Source: Candidatus Microthrix parvicella Bio17-1 (GTDB lineage: Bacteria; Actinomycetota; Acidimicrobiia; Acidimicrobiales; Microtrichaceae). Taken from it: a DNA stretch of 64,000 nucleotides. Below are positions 24,583 to 33,944 of the stretch, in pieces; positions within the stretch are counted from its first letter, which is position 1; each line of letters starts with the position of its first letter. The position numbers were made by a program, and so were the translations under genes. A model generated the notes under the pieces. It saw nothing but the letters and a program-made list of their open reading frames with translations, was not told the DNA's origin and ran no database searches. The DNA lies in assembly GCF_000299415.1 (NCBI RefSeq), contig NZ_AMPG01000001.1, positions 1,116,001 to 1,180,000 on the forward strand, given 5' to 3'.

Positions 24583-26151
24583 TCAGGTGCCGCAGAAGGT
24601 TCTGAACCGGGCAGCGAACCCGGCACCCGCCGGCCGCTCATAGGTGGGGTCGACCCCGTCGGCATCGAAGGGTCGACGCACGGCCGCGAGCAGTTCGTTA
24701 TATGGAGCGATGTCCCCGTCGGTTGCAGCATCGAGTGCCTCGGCCACCAGGTGATTGCGGGGGATGTGTAGCGGGTTGACGGCGTCCATCCGGGACGCGA
24801 CGTCCGCCGGCTTGCACCCCTCGGCAGCCAGCGCCGTGCGCCACCGGGGCAACCAGGCCGCGATCGCATCACCGACAGCCGGCAGAACGTCGCATTGGTC
24901 AAGCCGCTGCACATCAGACGTTGCCGAGTCGGACGTTGCCGAGTCGGACGTTGCCGAGTCGGACGTGGGCAATTCGGCGACCAGGCCCTCGGACAGCCTC
25001 CGAAAGGTGCCGGTCCAGTCGGCGGCGTCGGCGTTCATCGCCGTCAACAGGTCGTCGAACAGCGCCGGATCGTCGGCCGGGCGTTGCGTAAGGCCCAGCT
25101 TGGCGGCCATGCCTGCTGTCCAGTGCAGCGAGACCCGATCGGCGATCAGCTGCAGCTCCGTCGTTGCGTCGGCCACAGCGGCGTCGGTGTCGCCGCCCAC
25201 CTCGTCGACCAACAGCGGCACCAGGGTTTCGGCGAAACGTGCGAGGTTCCACCCGATGATGGCGGACTGGTTCCCGTACGCGTAGCGACCCTGACGGTCG
25301 ATCGAGCTGAACACGGTGGCCGGGTCGTAGGCGTCCATGAACGCACACGGGCCGTAATCGATGCCCTCGCCGGAGATCGTTGTGTTGTCGGTGTTCATCA
25401 CCCCATGAATGAACCCAACCAACATCCACTGCGCCACCAGCGCGGCCTGGGCCTCGATCACGGTTGTCAGAAGCTTCAGGTATGGCCGGTCGGTATCGAC
25501 GAGGTGCGGGTAGTGGCGTGCGATGGCGTAATCGGCGAGGCGTCGCAGCAGATCGTCGCCCTGTAGGCGGGCGGCGTACTCGAACGTGCCCACACGCAGA
25601 TGGCCGGCGGCAACGCGTGCGAGCACGGCACCGGGCTCGGGCCCCTCGCGCATGATCCGCTCGCCGGTGGTGATGACCGCCAGGCTTCGGGTGGTGGGCA
25701 CCCCCAGCGCGTGCATCGCCTCGGAGACCAGGTACTCCCGCAGCATCGGCCCAATGGTGGCCTTACCGTCGCCACCCCGGGAGAACGGGGTGCGACCCGA
25801 ACCTTTCAGGTGCACATCCCACCTGGCGCCCTGCGGATCGATCAGTTCGCCGAGCAGCAGCGCACGGCCGTCGCCAAGGCGGGGCGAGTAGTTGCCAAAT
25901 TGATGCCCGGCGTACCCCATGGCCACCGGTGTGGCGCCGGGTGGCACCAGGTTGCCTACCAACATGGCGACGCCGTCGGTGGAACGCAGCTGATTCGCGT
26001 CCAGTCCCAGCTGCGCTGCCAATTCGTCGTTGACCGCCACCGCCTGCGGATCGGGCACCTGCGCCGCCTCCCACACGAGGCACAGCTCGGGCAGCGCATC
26101 GGCAAAGGTCGACTCGAGGCCGCTCAGCGGGGCGGTTGCTGTCTCGTCCAC
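24583..26151 (-). CDS. selO: Protein adenylyltransferase SelO
   Basis: This pseudokinase-fold enzyme of about 522 residues transfers AMP from ATP to protein side chains. It has [41 protein letters not shown] and [20 protein letters not shown], then [21 protein letters not shown] with the metal/catalytic Asn-Asp set. It ends in FRTFCGT with the redox Cys near the C-terminus. GTG 26151 lies 2 bp after the stop of the MaoC gene, so the two are cotranscribed. A (SDSAT)n insert mid-protein comes from a 15-bp DNA repeat. Confidence 0.93.
   Translation of the reverse strand: MDETATAPLSGLESTFADALPELCLVWEAAQVPDPQAVAVNDELAAQLGLDANQLRSTDGVAMLVGNLVPPGATPVAMGYAGHQFGNYSPRLGDGRALLLGELIDPQGARWDVHLKGSGRTPFSRGGDGKATIGPMLREYLVSEAMHALGVPTTRSLAVITTGERIMREGPEPGAVLARVAAGHLRVGTFEYAARLQGDDLLRRLADYAIARHYPHLVDTDRPYLKLLTTVIEAQAALVAQWMLVGFIHGVMNTDNTTISGEGIDYGPCAFMDAYDPATVFSSIDRQGRYAYGNQSAIIGWNLARFAETLVPLLVDEVGGDTDAAVADATTELQLIADRVSLHWTAGMAAKLGLTQRPADDPALFDDLLTAMNADAADWTGTFRRLSEGLVAELPTSDSATSDSATSDSATSDVQRLDQCDVLPAVGDAIAAWLPRWRTALAAEGCKPADVASRMDAVNPLHIPRNHLVAEALDAATDGDIAPYNELLAAVRRPFDADGVDPTYERPAGAGFAARFRTFCGT
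24917..24966 (-). repeat. 15-bp tandem repeat inside selO
   Basis: GACGTTGCCGAGTCG occurs three times plus a partial fourth copy and encodes SDSAT repeats in a surface loop of SelO. Being a multiple of three, copy-number change keeps the frame. Confidence 0.85.
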
Positions 26152-26153
26152 GA

Positions 26154-27188
26154 TCAGAGCGGGGCCAGCGCCCAGAGATCGAGATCCAACAACACGCCCG
26201 GTGCGTACTTGTTGTTCTCGCCCCGCAGCGTCATCGACTCGTCCCGACCCTTGGTGGCCACCAGGCGCAGGCGCAGCGCCCCCACACCGGGCGCCGATGT
26301 CTCGGCCTTGTCCAGCACCTCGGACCATGCGTACACCGTGTCGCCGGCGAAGGCCGGTGCGGTGTGGGCACCGGCGTTGATTGCTGCGATCAACTGCGCG
26401 TTGGCCAGGCCGTTGAACGACAGCGCACGGGCCATCGAGATGATGTGACCGCCGTACACCAGCCGATTGCCATCCGGTCGGGCCTCGGTGTTGAAGTGCA
26501 CCTTGGCGGTGTTCTGCCACAGGCGGGTGGCCATCATGTGTTCAGCCTCGCTCAGGGTGACGCCGTCGACGTGGTCGATCTTCTCCCCCACCTCGTAGTC
26601 CCCCCAGCGGTGTGGCTCGCCGGCGGCAGCGAAGTCGTAGCCGGTGAAGTCCAGGCCGTGGGGCATCATCAGCTGGTCGGCGGTCAGCGCGTCGGCCAAC
26701 GTGGGAATCGACGTCTCCGGCGCCGGTGCGTCGACGTTGCGCTTGTGCACCATGACCCATCGGGCCCACTCGATGGCCACCTCGTCTCGCTGGTTGGTGG
26801 CGGTGGAACGCACATAGACCACGCCGGTCTTGCCGTTGGAGTTCTGTTTGAGGCCGATGACCTCGGAGCTGGTGCGCAGCGTGTCACCGGTGAGCACCGG
26901 GCGGCGGAAACGGCACTCGGCGTAGCCCAGGTTGGCCACGGCGTTCAGCGAGACGTCGGGCACGGTCTTGCCGAACGCAATGTGAAAACCGATGAGTTCC
27001 TCCACCGGCGGCCGGTCGAGGCCGGACTGCGAGGCGAACTCCCCAGAGGATGGGAGAGCGAACCGGGTGGGGTAGATCGCGCCGTACACGCCACGGTCAC
27101 CGTCGGTCACCGTGCGGGGCGTGGCATGTTCGATCACCTGACCCAGCTCGAAGTCCTCGAAGAAGTTGCCCGGGTTGGTCTTGGTCAT
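26154..27188 (-). CDS. MaoC-family hydratase, 2-methylfumaryl-CoA (mesaconyl-CoA) hydratase-like
   Basis: The 344-residue double-hotdog protein starts [20 protein letters not shown] and later has [29 protein letters not shown] and [12 protein letters not shown]. The C-terminal hotdog has [30 protein letters not shown] and [13 protein letters not shown]. This pattern recalls Mch of the ethylmalonyl-CoA pathway, which hydrates mesaconyl-CoA to beta-methylmalyl-CoA. No other genes of that pathway are in the window, so a related hydratase role is possible. AAGGGACG precedes ATG. It forms an operon with selO; a 16-bp palindrome lies 56 bp upstream. Confidence 0.82.
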   Translation of the reverse strand: MTKTNPGNFFEDFELGQVIEHATPRTVTDGDRGVYGAIYPTRFALPSSGEFASQSGLDRPPVEELIGFHIAFGKTVPDVSLNAVANLGYAECRFRRPVLTGDTLRTSSEVIGLKQNSNGKTGVVYVRSTATNQRDEVAIEWARWVMVHKRNVDAPAPETSIPTLADALTADQLMMPHGLDFTGYDFAAAGEPHRWGDYEVGEKIDHVDGVTLSEAEHMMATRLWQNTAKVHFNTEARPDGNRLVYGGHIISMARALSFNGLANAQLIAAINAGAHTAPAFAGDTVYAWSEVLDKAETSAPGVGALRLRLVATKGRDESMTLRGENNKYAPGVLLDLDLWALAPL

Positions 27189-27243
27189 CTCGTCCCTTGC
27201 TCGATCGGGTGGAGGTCGGTGTCCTTGCGGCCCATCAACCTAC

Positions 27244-27259
27244 AAACTCGGCCGAGTTT
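27244..27259. promoter_or_regulatory. Perfect palindrome upstream of the MaoC-selO operon
   Basis: AAACTCGGCCGAGTTT is a 16-bp perfect palindrome, 56 bp before the hydratase ATG in the only non-coding gap here. Position and symmetry suggest a repressor site; no known motif is matched with certainty. Confidence 0.5.
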
Positions 27260-27345
27260 CAACCCAGGGCACCCCGCCGAAGGCCAAGAGCGAGGAAACG
27301 CGCGTCCGCCTCACGAGCAGGCCGGGAGCAGATCGGGGCCCAGGC

Positions 27346-28173
27346 TCAGCGCACTGCGGCGATGACGGCTGCCACCAGCGCGAGCGCGTCGGGGGCACCA
27401 CCATCCTCGCCCTTCTCGAAGTCGTCGCCACCGGTCGCCATCGAGTTGGTGACGTGGGCGAGACACAGCACGTCGCGGTGCCGGGCGGTGGCGAACGCGT
27501 ACAGCGCAGCGGCCTCCATCTCGACCGCTGCGATTCCAAGCGCCTCTGCCTCGGCGATTGCCGCCGCGGTCTCGCGGTACGGGGCATCGGTCGTCCAGGT
27601 GGAGCCGGTGACCACCCTTTGCACAAGGCCACCAAGGCGTCCGTCCACCAGATCGAGAAGGCGCCCCGGCGCCGCTGACCAGTCGCCAGGAGGAAGGTAG
27701 TGAAGGCTGGTGCCCTCGTCTCGCAGCGCCCGGTTGATGATCACAAAGTACGGAGGGTCGCCGAGGGAGGTGATCATGCCGGAGGGGGTGACGCTGAGGA
27801 GCAGTTCGCACCCGGACGCGAACAGTTGCTCGGCCAGCAGGACGGCGAAGGACGCACCGACGGCACACCCGATGACCCCCACACGGGTGCCATCAAGGTC
27901 GAAGGTCCACAGGGTGGTGTGATAGCAGGCCCACCCAGGGTGTTCCACCGCCAAGTCCAGCCCACACAGATGACGAACGATGTCGCCGTCGGGGTCCAGC
28001 AGGCACACCGCCGGAACAGGAACGTCGGCCCGGCCAAGCTGGCGCCGGCCCTCCCGCAGCAGATTGGCCGGTTCAAACACCGACGGCGCGTCGTAGCGCT
28101 TGGCGCGAAGCAGCGGGGTAGGTCGATCCGACGCGGAGTGGACCTTCGGCTCAGGAGCGGGGGACGGAACCAT
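27346..28173 (-). CDS. Nucleoside phosphorylase (uridine-phosphorylase-like)
   Basis: The 275-residue member of the PNP/UDP phosphorylase superfamily would split a nucleoside with phosphate. Visible are VGVIGCAVGASFAVLLAEQL (phosphate/ribose region), LLSVTPSGMI, and VEMEAAALYAFATARH, the MEAA motif that contacts ribose. A TGG to ATG choice: GTG at 28176 is three bases upstream of ATG 28173. It is adjacent to ilvD on the same strand (21 bp). Base specificity cannot be told from these motifs. Confidence 0.82.
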   Translation of the reverse strand: MVPSPAPEPKVHSASDRPTPLLRAKRYDAPSVFEPANLLREGRRQLGRADVPVPAVCLLDPDGDIVRHLCGLDLAVEHPGWACYHTTLWTFDLDGTRVGVIGCAVGASFAVLLAEQLFASGCELLLSVTPSGMITSLGDPPYFVIINRALRDEGTSLHYLPPGDWSAAPGRLLDLVDGRLGGLVQRVVTGSTWTTDAPYRETAAAIAEAEALGIAAVEMEAAALYAFATARHRDVLCLAHVTNSMATGGDDFEKGEDGGAPDALALVAAVIAAVR

Positions 28174-28194
28174 CACCTAGCTGTGCGGGCCCTC

Positions 28195-29901
28195 TCAGCG
28201 GGGATTGGTGATCGCACCGGTCTCGGCGCCTTGCACCAACCTGGCAAATTTTGCGAGCACACCCCGGGTGTAGACGGGCTCCGGCGCCGTGTACGCCTGG
28301 CGGCGCTTCTCCAGCTCGGCGTCGTCGACCAACAGGTCGAGCTTGAACTCATGCACATCGATCAGGATCCGGTCGCCGTCGGCCACCAGCCCGATCGGGC
28401 CGCCGTCGAGCGCCTCGGGCGCCACGTGGCCAATACAGAACCCCCACGTGCCACCGCTGAAGCGGCCATCGGTGATCAGCGCACAGTCGCCACCACGGCC
28501 GGCGCCCTTGAGCGCCCCGGTGATCGCCAGCATCTCGCGCATACCCGGCCCCCCCTTCGGCCCCTCGTTGCGGATCACCAGCACGGTGCCCGGCTCGATC
28601 GTGCCGTCGAGGATCGCCTTCATGGCTGCCGCCTCGCCGTCGAAGGCACGAGCGGTGCCGTCGAAGCGCATTTGTTCCTTGGTGAGACCGGCAACCTTGA
28701 CCACCGACCCCTTGGGGGCCAGCGAACCGGTGAGGATGTTGATGCCGCCCTCGGTGTGAATCGGCGCGTCGAAGGGATGCACGACGGTGCCGTCAGGGCC
28801 GGGCGGGTCGACCTCGGCCAGGTTCTCGGCCACGGTCTTGCCCGTGATCGTCAGCGCGTCGCCATGGAGATGCCCGGCATCGAGCAACATCTTCATGACC
28901 ATCGGCACGCCCCCCACCCGGTCGAGGTCGGTCATGTGGAACCTGCCACCAGGCTTCATGTCGGCGAGGTGGGGAACCTGGGCGGCAATGCGGTTGAAGT
29001 CGTCCAGATCGAGGTCCACCTCGGCCTCATTGGCGATCGCCAACAGGTGAAGGACCGCGTTGGTTGACCCGCCGAGTGCCGAGGTGAGGGCGATGGCGTT
29101 CTCGAAGGCCTTTTTGGTGAGAATCGTGCGGGCGGTGATGCCTGCCTTGAGCTGATTGACCACCGCTTCACCGGCCCGACGAGCATCGTCGTCGCGACGG
29201 TCGTCAATGGCGGGCGGTGATGCCGACCCGGGCATCGACATGCCGAGCGCCTCACCGATGGAGCTCATCGTGTTGGCGGTGAACATGCCGCCGCAGGCGC
29301 CCTCACCCGGGCAGGCGGTGCGCTCGATCTCGTCGAGTTCCTCGGAGGTGATCGTGCCCAGGGCGCAGGCCCCGACTCCCTCGAACACGCTGGTGATGTC
29401 GGTTGCCTCGCCGTTGTGATTGCCGGGCATGGTCGAGCCGTTGTAGATCATGGCGCTGGCCACATCGAGGCGGGCGGCGGCCATCAACATGGCGGGGATC
29501 GACTTGTCGCAACCTGCCAGGCCCACGAACCCGTCGAGGCGTTCGGCAAACACGACGGTCTCGACCGAGTCGCAGATCACCTCGCGACTCACCAGCGAGG
29601 CACGCATGCCCTCGTGACCCATCGAGATGCCGTCCGAGACGGTGATCGTGCCGAACTCCATCGGGAAGCCACCGGCCTGGCGGACTCCCGTCTTGGCGTG
29701 GCCCGCCAACTTGGCCAGCGTCATGTTGCAGGGCGTGATCTCGTTCCACGATGAGGCGATGCCGACCTGGGGCTTCACCCAGTCGTCGTCGCCCATGCCA
29801 ACCGCCCGCAGCATCGCACGCGACGGCGCCTTCTGAAACCCGTCGGTGACGTCCCGGCTGTGCGGTTTGATGTCAACGTCGGTCTCGTGCGTCTCAGTCA
29901 T
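28195..29901 (-). CDS. ilvD: Dihydroxy-acid dehydratase
   Basis: IlvD removes water from 2,3-dihydroxyisovalerate and its homologue, making the keto acids for valine and isoleucine. The 568-residue protein shows the Fe-S ligands Cys58 (ITPCNMT), Cys131 (AGCDKS) and Cys203 (GEGACGGMF), plus [21 protein letters not shown], and a C-terminal [21 protein letters not shown]. No other ilv gene is near. The start ATG 29901 lies 168 bp from the CPVC membrane protein gene on the other strand, giving a divergent promoter region. Confidence 0.96.
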   Translation of the reverse strand: MTETHETDVDIKPHSRDVTDGFQKAPSRAMLRAVGMGDDDWVKPQVGIASSWNEITPCNMTLAKLAGHAKTGVRQAGGFPMEFGTITVSDGISMGHEGMRASLVSREVICDSVETVVFAERLDGFVGLAGCDKSIPAMLMAAARLDVASAMIYNGSTMPGNHNGEATDITSVFEGVGACALGTITSEELDEIERTACPGEGACGGMFTANTMSSIGEALGMSMPGSASPPAIDDRRDDDARRAGEAVVNQLKAGITARTILTKKAFENAIALTSALGGSTNAVLHLLAIANEAEVDLDLDDFNRIAAQVPHLADMKPGGRFHMTDLDRVGGVPMVMKMLLDAGHLHGDALTITGKTVAENLAEVDPPGPDGTVVHPFDAPIHTEGGINILTGSLAPKGSVVKVAGLTKEQMRFDGTARAFDGEAAAMKAILDGTIEPGTVLVIRNEGPKGGPGMREMLAITGALKGAGRGGDCALITDGRFSGGTWGFCIGHVAPEALDGGPIGLVADGDRILIDVHEFKLDLLVDDAELEKRRQAYTAPEPVYTRGVLAKFARLVQGAETGAITNPR

Positions 29902-30069
29902 GCAAACGAAAGTACCTCAGGCGGCCGGTCGGCCCACCAGTAGTAACGATTTCGGGGCCGACAGACCGGCAGTGACGTAGGTCGGTGGGCGAGGGCATCC
30001 CGACGCGACCCGCTTGGAGGACGGCATGCTCGAATGGCGCCTCGCCGGTCTGCCGGTGCAGGGTGGGCC

Positions 30070-30573
30070 ATGAAGCGCCTGACCGAAGCTCTCGGTGTCC
30101 TGCTCGAATGGCCCGCCCGCCGGTGGGCGGTGACGGTCGGGGCCGCCATCGCCTTCGCGTTCACCATCGCCATTCCCACCGCCCTGATCCCCAACCCGAT
30201 CTTCGGCCGGAAGATACCGCCGACGTGGTGGTCGTGGCCTGCGCTGATTGTCAGCTCGGTGCTGGGCGGGCTGCTCGTCGCCACCTACGTGCGCGACCCG
30301 GCGAACGACGACGACGTGACCAACCGCCGAAAGGGCACAGCCGGCGGATTGCTCACCTTCTTCGCCGTCGGGTGCCCGGTGTGCAACAAGGTGGTGCTGA
30401 TCGTCCTGGGCAGCGCCGGTGCGCTCACCTGGTTTGAGCCGATCCAGCCGGTCCTGCAGGCGGTTGCCATCGCGCTGCTCGCTTGGGCGGTGATCGCCCG
30501 ACTTGAGGGCGAGCGGTTCTGTCCGCTGCCGTCCCGGGTCGACTCGGGCAACCCTTGGCCCGATGCCCGGTAG
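30070..30573 (+). CDS. Membrane protein with CPVC motif
   Basis: The 167-residue protein has hydrophobic segments at about 20-41, 55-74, 92-100/107-119 and 125-143. The third contains VGCPVCNKVVLIVLG with Cys102 and Cys105, next to a membrane face. A CxxC at a membrane segment suggests thiol or quinone redox chemistry, or metal binding, but I know of no characterised family member. The acidic and basic loops (ANDDDVTNRRKG) are polar. The start MKRLTE is preferred over the upstream in-frame ATG at 30034, which adds a weak leader. It is a single gene, divergent from ilvD. Confidence 0.7.
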   Translation: MKRLTEALGVLLEWPARRWAVTVGAAIAFAFTIAIPTALIPNPIFGRKIPPTWWSWPALIVSSVLGGLLVATYVRDPANDDDVTNRRKGTAGGLLTFFAVGCPVCNKVVLIVLGSAGALTWFEPIQPVLQAVAIALLAWAVIARLEGERFCPLPSRVDSGNPWPDAR

Positions 30574-30640
30574 TGGACCAGGCTCCTTGGCACTCTCACC
30601 TTGTGGTCGATCGGGAGCGTACCAACGGGTCAAACATTTC

Positions 30641-30652
30641 AGAATGCGTTCT
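30641..30652. promoter_or_regulatory. Imperfect KstR-type operator
   Basis: AGAATGCGTTCT differs by one base from the perfect site AGAACGCGTTCT near 40.58 kb and lies 46 bp upstream of the next copy. It probably strengthens autoregulation of the TetR gene. A second inverted repeat (GCGTTCT-TGT-AGAACGC) overlaps it. Confidence 0.55.
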
Positions 30653-30686
30653 TGTAGAACGCCGTGAACGCACCCAACTTCGTGGT

Positions 30687-30698
30687 AGAACACGTTCT
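30687..30698. promoter_or_regulatory. KstR-type operator upstream of the TetR gene
   Basis: AGAACACGTTCT in the context GTAGAACACGTTCTCGC, 62 bp before the leader ORF and 141 bp before the TetR start. It fits the known KstR pattern TnnAACnnGTTnnA except for the final base. Identical context recurs at 33783. Confidence 0.75.
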
Positions 30699-30759
30699 CG
30701 CGCCGGCGGTCGTCCTGCCTGCTGATCCCGCGGTCAACCATTACACCTGAAGGAGCCGG

Positions 30760-30846
30760 ATGGACTTCGACGAGTCGCCGGAGGAGGCACGCCAGGACAC
30801 GCACGTGCCCTTTCGAGACGTCCCCACATCGGCCGATCGTGGCTGA
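30760..30846 (+). CDS. Short leader ORF, possible acyl-CoA dehydrogenase remnant
   Basis: ATG with AAGGAG four bases upstream opens a 28-codon frame starting MDFDESPEEARQ, which looks like the first residues of acyl-CoA dehydrogenases. It then departs and stops at a TGA that overlaps the TetR GTG (GTGGCTGA). It is either a truncated dehydrogenase start or a leader that couples translation to the regulator. No protein evidence exists. Confidence 0.4.
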   Translation: MDFDESPEEARQDTHVPFRDVPTSADRG

Positions 30847-31459
30847 CGACGCCCTCCCACCCGACGGAGATCCCGTGGGCGAGACCCCCGACTACACGCC
30901 GGAGCAGCTGGAGCGCCGACGGCGTCTGATCGACGCCGCCTTCGAATTGGGCGCCGCCGGTGGCTACGAGGCGGTGCACATGCGCGACGTGGCCGCCACC
31001 GCCAACGTCGCCCTCGCCACCATCTACCGCAACTTCACCTCCAAGGACCACCTGCTGGCTGAGGCGATGTCGGAGTGGACCGGGCGCCTGCGCGACCGCG
31101 TGGCACAGCGCCCACCCAGGGGCGACAACCCCACCGATCAGATGATCGACGTGCTCGACCGGGCGTGCGCCACCATGGCCCGCCAACCCAAGCTGTCCAA
31201 GGCGCTGGTCCGGGCGATGGCCTCACCCGACGCCGGCGTGCGCAGCAGCGGCGGCGCGGTGCGATCGTCAATCGCCGATGTCGGCGACCCGATCCTGGCC
31301 CACCTCGACGCCGACACCCGCGCCGACATCCTGGCCGTACTCGGCCACGTCTGGTACTCGGCGCTCATCACCTGGGCCAACGGCCGGACCGACTTCGACA
31401 CGGTGGCCGACGAGCTCCACCGTGCCTGCCGGGTGCTCATCTCGCCGTACAACCCCTGA
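30839..31459 (+). CDS. TetR-family transcriptional regulator, KstR-like
   Basis: The 206-residue repressor has its helix-turn-helix at about residues 45-72: YEAVHMRDVAATANVALATI, then YRNFTSKDHLL, very close to the KstR pattern. The ligand domain contains VRAMASPDAGVRSS and YSALITWANGRTDFDTV, also KstR-like. KstR proteins sense sterol-CoA or acyl-CoA intermediates and repress cholesterol and lipid catabolism; which ligand this one binds is unknown. GTG 30839 overlaps the leader ORF. Sites upstream of this gene, of the hydratase/amidohydrolase operon and of the ABC operon indicate a small local regulon. Confidence 0.88.
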   Translation: MADDALPPDGDPVGETPDYTPEQLERRRRLIDAAFELGAAGGYEAVHMRDVAATANVALATIYRNFTSKDHLLAEAMSEWTGRLRDRVAQRPPRGDNPTDQMIDVLDRACATMARQPKLSKALVRAMASPDAGVRSSGGAVRSSIADVGDPILAHLDADTRADILAVLGHVWYSALITWANGRTDFDTVADELHRACRVLISPYNP

Positions 31460-31511
31460 GCCGCCGGCCCCGTCGTGTTGGTCGGTCCGTCGAACGACGC
31501 GGCCCCGGTGC

Positions 31512-32441
31512 TCACCCGCCGGTGCGGTAGTCGCCGAAGGCTGCGTCTCGTTCGGACAGCGCCTTGGTCAGGCCCTCATCTCGCATCTTGTCGATGAACT
31601 CGGTGAACGTGGCCGCCTTGGTACCCATCGCGCACAGCTCGGTGCCCTGTCGGATGGCGGTGCGCATGCCCATCGTGTCCATGCCCCGATGCACCGCCCG
31701 CTTGTTGAGCGACACGATGTCGGTGGGGATGTTGGCGACCCGCCCGGCGACGGCGAGCACCTCGTCGTCCAGGTTGGCCTCGTCGAAGGCCCGGTTGGCC
31801 CAGCCGAGGCGCACCGCCTCGTCGCCCGAGATCGAGTCGCCGGTGACCATCATCTCCATCGCCGCCCGCATACCGAGCATCCATGCGTGAAAGTGCATGT
31901 CGGGCACGCCGAAGCGCACGGCCGGGTAGCCCATCTTGGCGTCGTGGGCGACGTAGACCAGGTCGCAACCGGTGGCCAGCTCGCTGCCCCCGGCCAGGCA
32001 GTAGCCGTGCACCTGGGCGATCACCGGCTTGGCCAGGTCCCAGATGCTCATCCACGTCTCGGTGACGTGGCGGGGCCACTGACCCTCGCCCTCGGCGGTG
32101 AAGTGGGGCATGTCGACGCCCTCGTTGGCACCGCCCAGCTCGTATCCGGCGGAGAAGCAGCTGCCGGCTCCGCGCACGATCATCACCCGCACGTCGGGAT
32201 CCTGGTCGGCCTGCTGGAGCGCAGCCATGATCTCGGCGCGCAGCTGGTGGCTGAGCGCGTTGCGCTTCTCGGGCCGGTTGAGGGTGAGGCGGCGCACGAA
32301 CGGTGCCGGGTCGTCGACGATCAGCACCTCGGGCGCCGAGCCGAGCGCCGGGACGTTGTCGGAGCTCGCGGCCTGCGGCGCCACCGTGCCGTACGTCGAT
32401 TCCACCGCAGCGATCCTCTGGTCGTCGGGGGTGTCGCTCAC
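31512..32441 (-). CDS. Enoyl-CoA hydratase/isomerase-family protein
   Basis: The 309-residue crotonase has a 40-residue N-terminal extension, then LTLNRPEKRNALSHQL, the oxyanion-hole strands GSCFSAGYELGG and AKPVIAQVHGYCLAGGSELATGCDLV, and AVRFGVPD. The usual Glu pair seen in classical hydratases is not obvious, so isomerase, hydrolase or other crotonase chemistry is possible. Its start overlaps the stop of the amidohydrolase gene by 4 nt, so the two are one operon, presumably controlled by the KstR-type site at 33783. Confidence 0.88.
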   Translation of the reverse strand: MSDTPDDQRIAAVESTYGTVAPQAASSDNVPALGSAPEVLIVDDPAPFVRRLTLNRPEKRNALSHQLRAEIMAALQQADQDPDVRVMIVRGAGSCFSAGYELGGANEGVDMPHFTAEGEGQWPRHVTETWMSIWDLAKPVIAQVHGYCLAGGSELATGCDLVYVAHDAKMGYPAVRFGVPDMHFHAWMLGMRAAMEMMVTGDSISGDEAVRLGWANRAFDEANLDDEVLAVAGRVANIPTDIVSLNKRAVHRGMDTMGMRTAIRQGTELCAMGTKAATFTEFIDKMRDEGLTKALSERDAAFGDYRTGG

Positions 32442-33703
32442 TTGATCGCGCTCGCATCCATGTCGCCCGAGATCCGCTCGATCGACTTGTCGGGCAGGTC
32501 AGCAATCGGCCGGGCGACCTCCTCGACCGTCGGCCCGATGCGCGCCGCCAACGGGGCGAGGGCGTCCAGGTCGAAGCCGTACATCTCGGCGGCGTTACCG
32601 GCGAGGATCTTGCGCATCTCGGCCTCGGGGGCAGCGCTGAAGCGGGCCCGCAGGTTCTCGCGGGTGTAGGGGTAGGTGCCCTCGTCGTGGGGATAGTCGC
32701 TGCCCCACATGAACTTGTCCAGGCCGATGATGTGGCGGGCGTCGGCGTCGGCCTGTCGGGGCTGGCTGACCCCCATCCACACGTTCTGGTGGAAGTACTC
32801 GGTGGCGTCCTTGGGCAGGATGTGGTCGGCCCCGTAACGGATCTCGCCGGTGGCCCCGGTGTCACGGATGCTGCGGATGTTCGTGTCGAGGCGTTCGAGC
32901 AGCGGCGGCACCCAGGCACACCCGGCCTCGGTGAGCACCACCTTGAGGCGGGGGAACCGCTCGAAGACGCCCGAGAGGATCAGCTGCACCAGGGGGCGTT
33001 CGGTGTAGAACGGCACCTCGTTGATGTAGAGCAGCATCGACACCGGGTAGGGGCCGTAGTCCGGGTTGCCCGAGCCGCTGTGGATGTTGATCGGCACCTC
33101 GAGGTCCTGCAGCACCTGCCACAAGGGGTCGTAGCAGCGGTCGTACAGCGGCTTCACCCACTTGACGTCCGGGGCGATGTTGGGCAGCAGGATGCCGCCG
33201 CGCAGGCCGTTCTCCTTGATCCAGCGCACGTCGGCGATCGCATCGTCGACATCGTTGAGGAAGATCTGGCCGACGCCGGCACGGCGCTCGGGAAACTCGT
33301 TGCACCAATCGACCAGCCAGCGGTTGTGGGCCGTCACCCCGGCATGGCGGTGGCGGTACTCCTCGTCGGTCGGCGGCTTGGCGAACAGCACGAAGCTGGG
33401 GAAGAACGGCGGGACGGTGTTGGGGAACACCACCTCGGCGGCGATGCCGTCTGCCTCCTGCTGGGCGTTGCGCATCTCGTTGTCCCAGTTGCGCAGCTTC
33501 CGCTTGTCGCCCAGGTCCTTGTACGGGTTCTTGTACTCGCCGCGCCAGGCGTCAAAGTCCGGAACGAACTCGGGGTCGAGGTACTCCCGATAGGCCTGGT
33601 GGCTGCCGCCGGCGTGACAGTCGGCCGAAATGATCGTGTAGGGGGCGGCGGCGCTGCCTGCTCGATCGGCTGTCTCGGTGGGTACAGGTTCGGTGAGTGT
33701 CAT
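32438..33703 (-). CDS. Amidohydrolase-family (Amidohydro_2) enzyme
   Basis: The 421-residue TIM-barrel metal hydrolase/decarboxylase begins with TIISADCHAGG (first metal motif, DxH). It has VAHNRWLVDWCNEFPERRAGV, ENGLRGGILLP, INIHSGSGNPDYGPYP with His and the late metal Asp in WGSDYPHDEGTYP. This Amidohydro_2 group includes decarboxylases and ring-cleavage-type hydrolases such as ACMSD relatives; the reaction here is unassigned. First gene of a two-gene operon with the crotonase. AAGG lies before ATG 33703, and the operator is 80 bp upstream. Confidence 0.85.
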   Translation of the reverse strand: MTLTEPVPTETADRAGSAAAPYTIISADCHAGGSHQAYREYLDPEFVPDFDAWRGEYKNPYKDLGDKRKLRNWDNEMRNAQQEADGIAAEVVFPNTVPPFFPSFVLFAKPPTDEEYRHRHAGVTAHNRWLVDWCNEFPERRAGVGQIFLNDVDDAIADVRWIKENGLRGGILLPNIAPDVKWVKPLYDRCYDPLWQVLQDLEVPINIHSGSGNPDYGPYPVSMLLYINEVPFYTERPLVQLILSGVFERFPRLKVVLTEAGCAWVPPLLERLDTNIRSIRDTGATGEIRYGADHILPKDATEYFHQNVWMGVSQPRQADADARHIIGLDKFMWGSDYPHDEGTYPYTRENLRARFSAAPEAEMRKILAGNAAEMYGFDLDALAPLAARIGPTVEEVARPIADLPDKSIERISGDMDASAIK

Positions 33704-33782
33704 GGGGCCAACCTTCCGTGGAGCTGAGCTGCGACAACCGCGTGCCGGCGACGGATCAGCCCCGCCCCAGGCATCTCCAAGT

Positions 33783-33794
33783 AGAACACGTTCT
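33783..33794. promoter_or_regulatory. KstR-type operator upstream of the amidohydrolase operon
   Basis: AGAACACGTTCT in the context GTAGAACACGTTCTCGC, exactly as at 30687. It lies in the 241-bp gap between the amidohydrolase start and the divergent META lipoprotein gene. The rest of that gap shows no other gene. Confidence 0.75.
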
Positions 33795-33944
33795 CGCTGG
33801 CATCGCCAACGACCTCCTCAGCGCGAAAGCCGATTGGTTGACCAGCGGCAGCGCCCTCCCACACCCGTTCCACTGCGCTCCAACTGGATCGACGGCATCA
33901 GGCACCTCCCGGCGCGTTTCGTCGACCCGACATAGGCTCAGCCG

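Noticed and set aside
22566-24605. 679-codon frame opposite the monooxygenase
   Set aside because: It is His/Gly/Val-rich shadow translation without motifs, whereas the minus strand encodes a full BVMO-like enzyme.
24917-24966. Short direct repeats as a possible CRISPR remnant
   Set aside because: The 15-bp units have no spacers and keep the selO reading frame.
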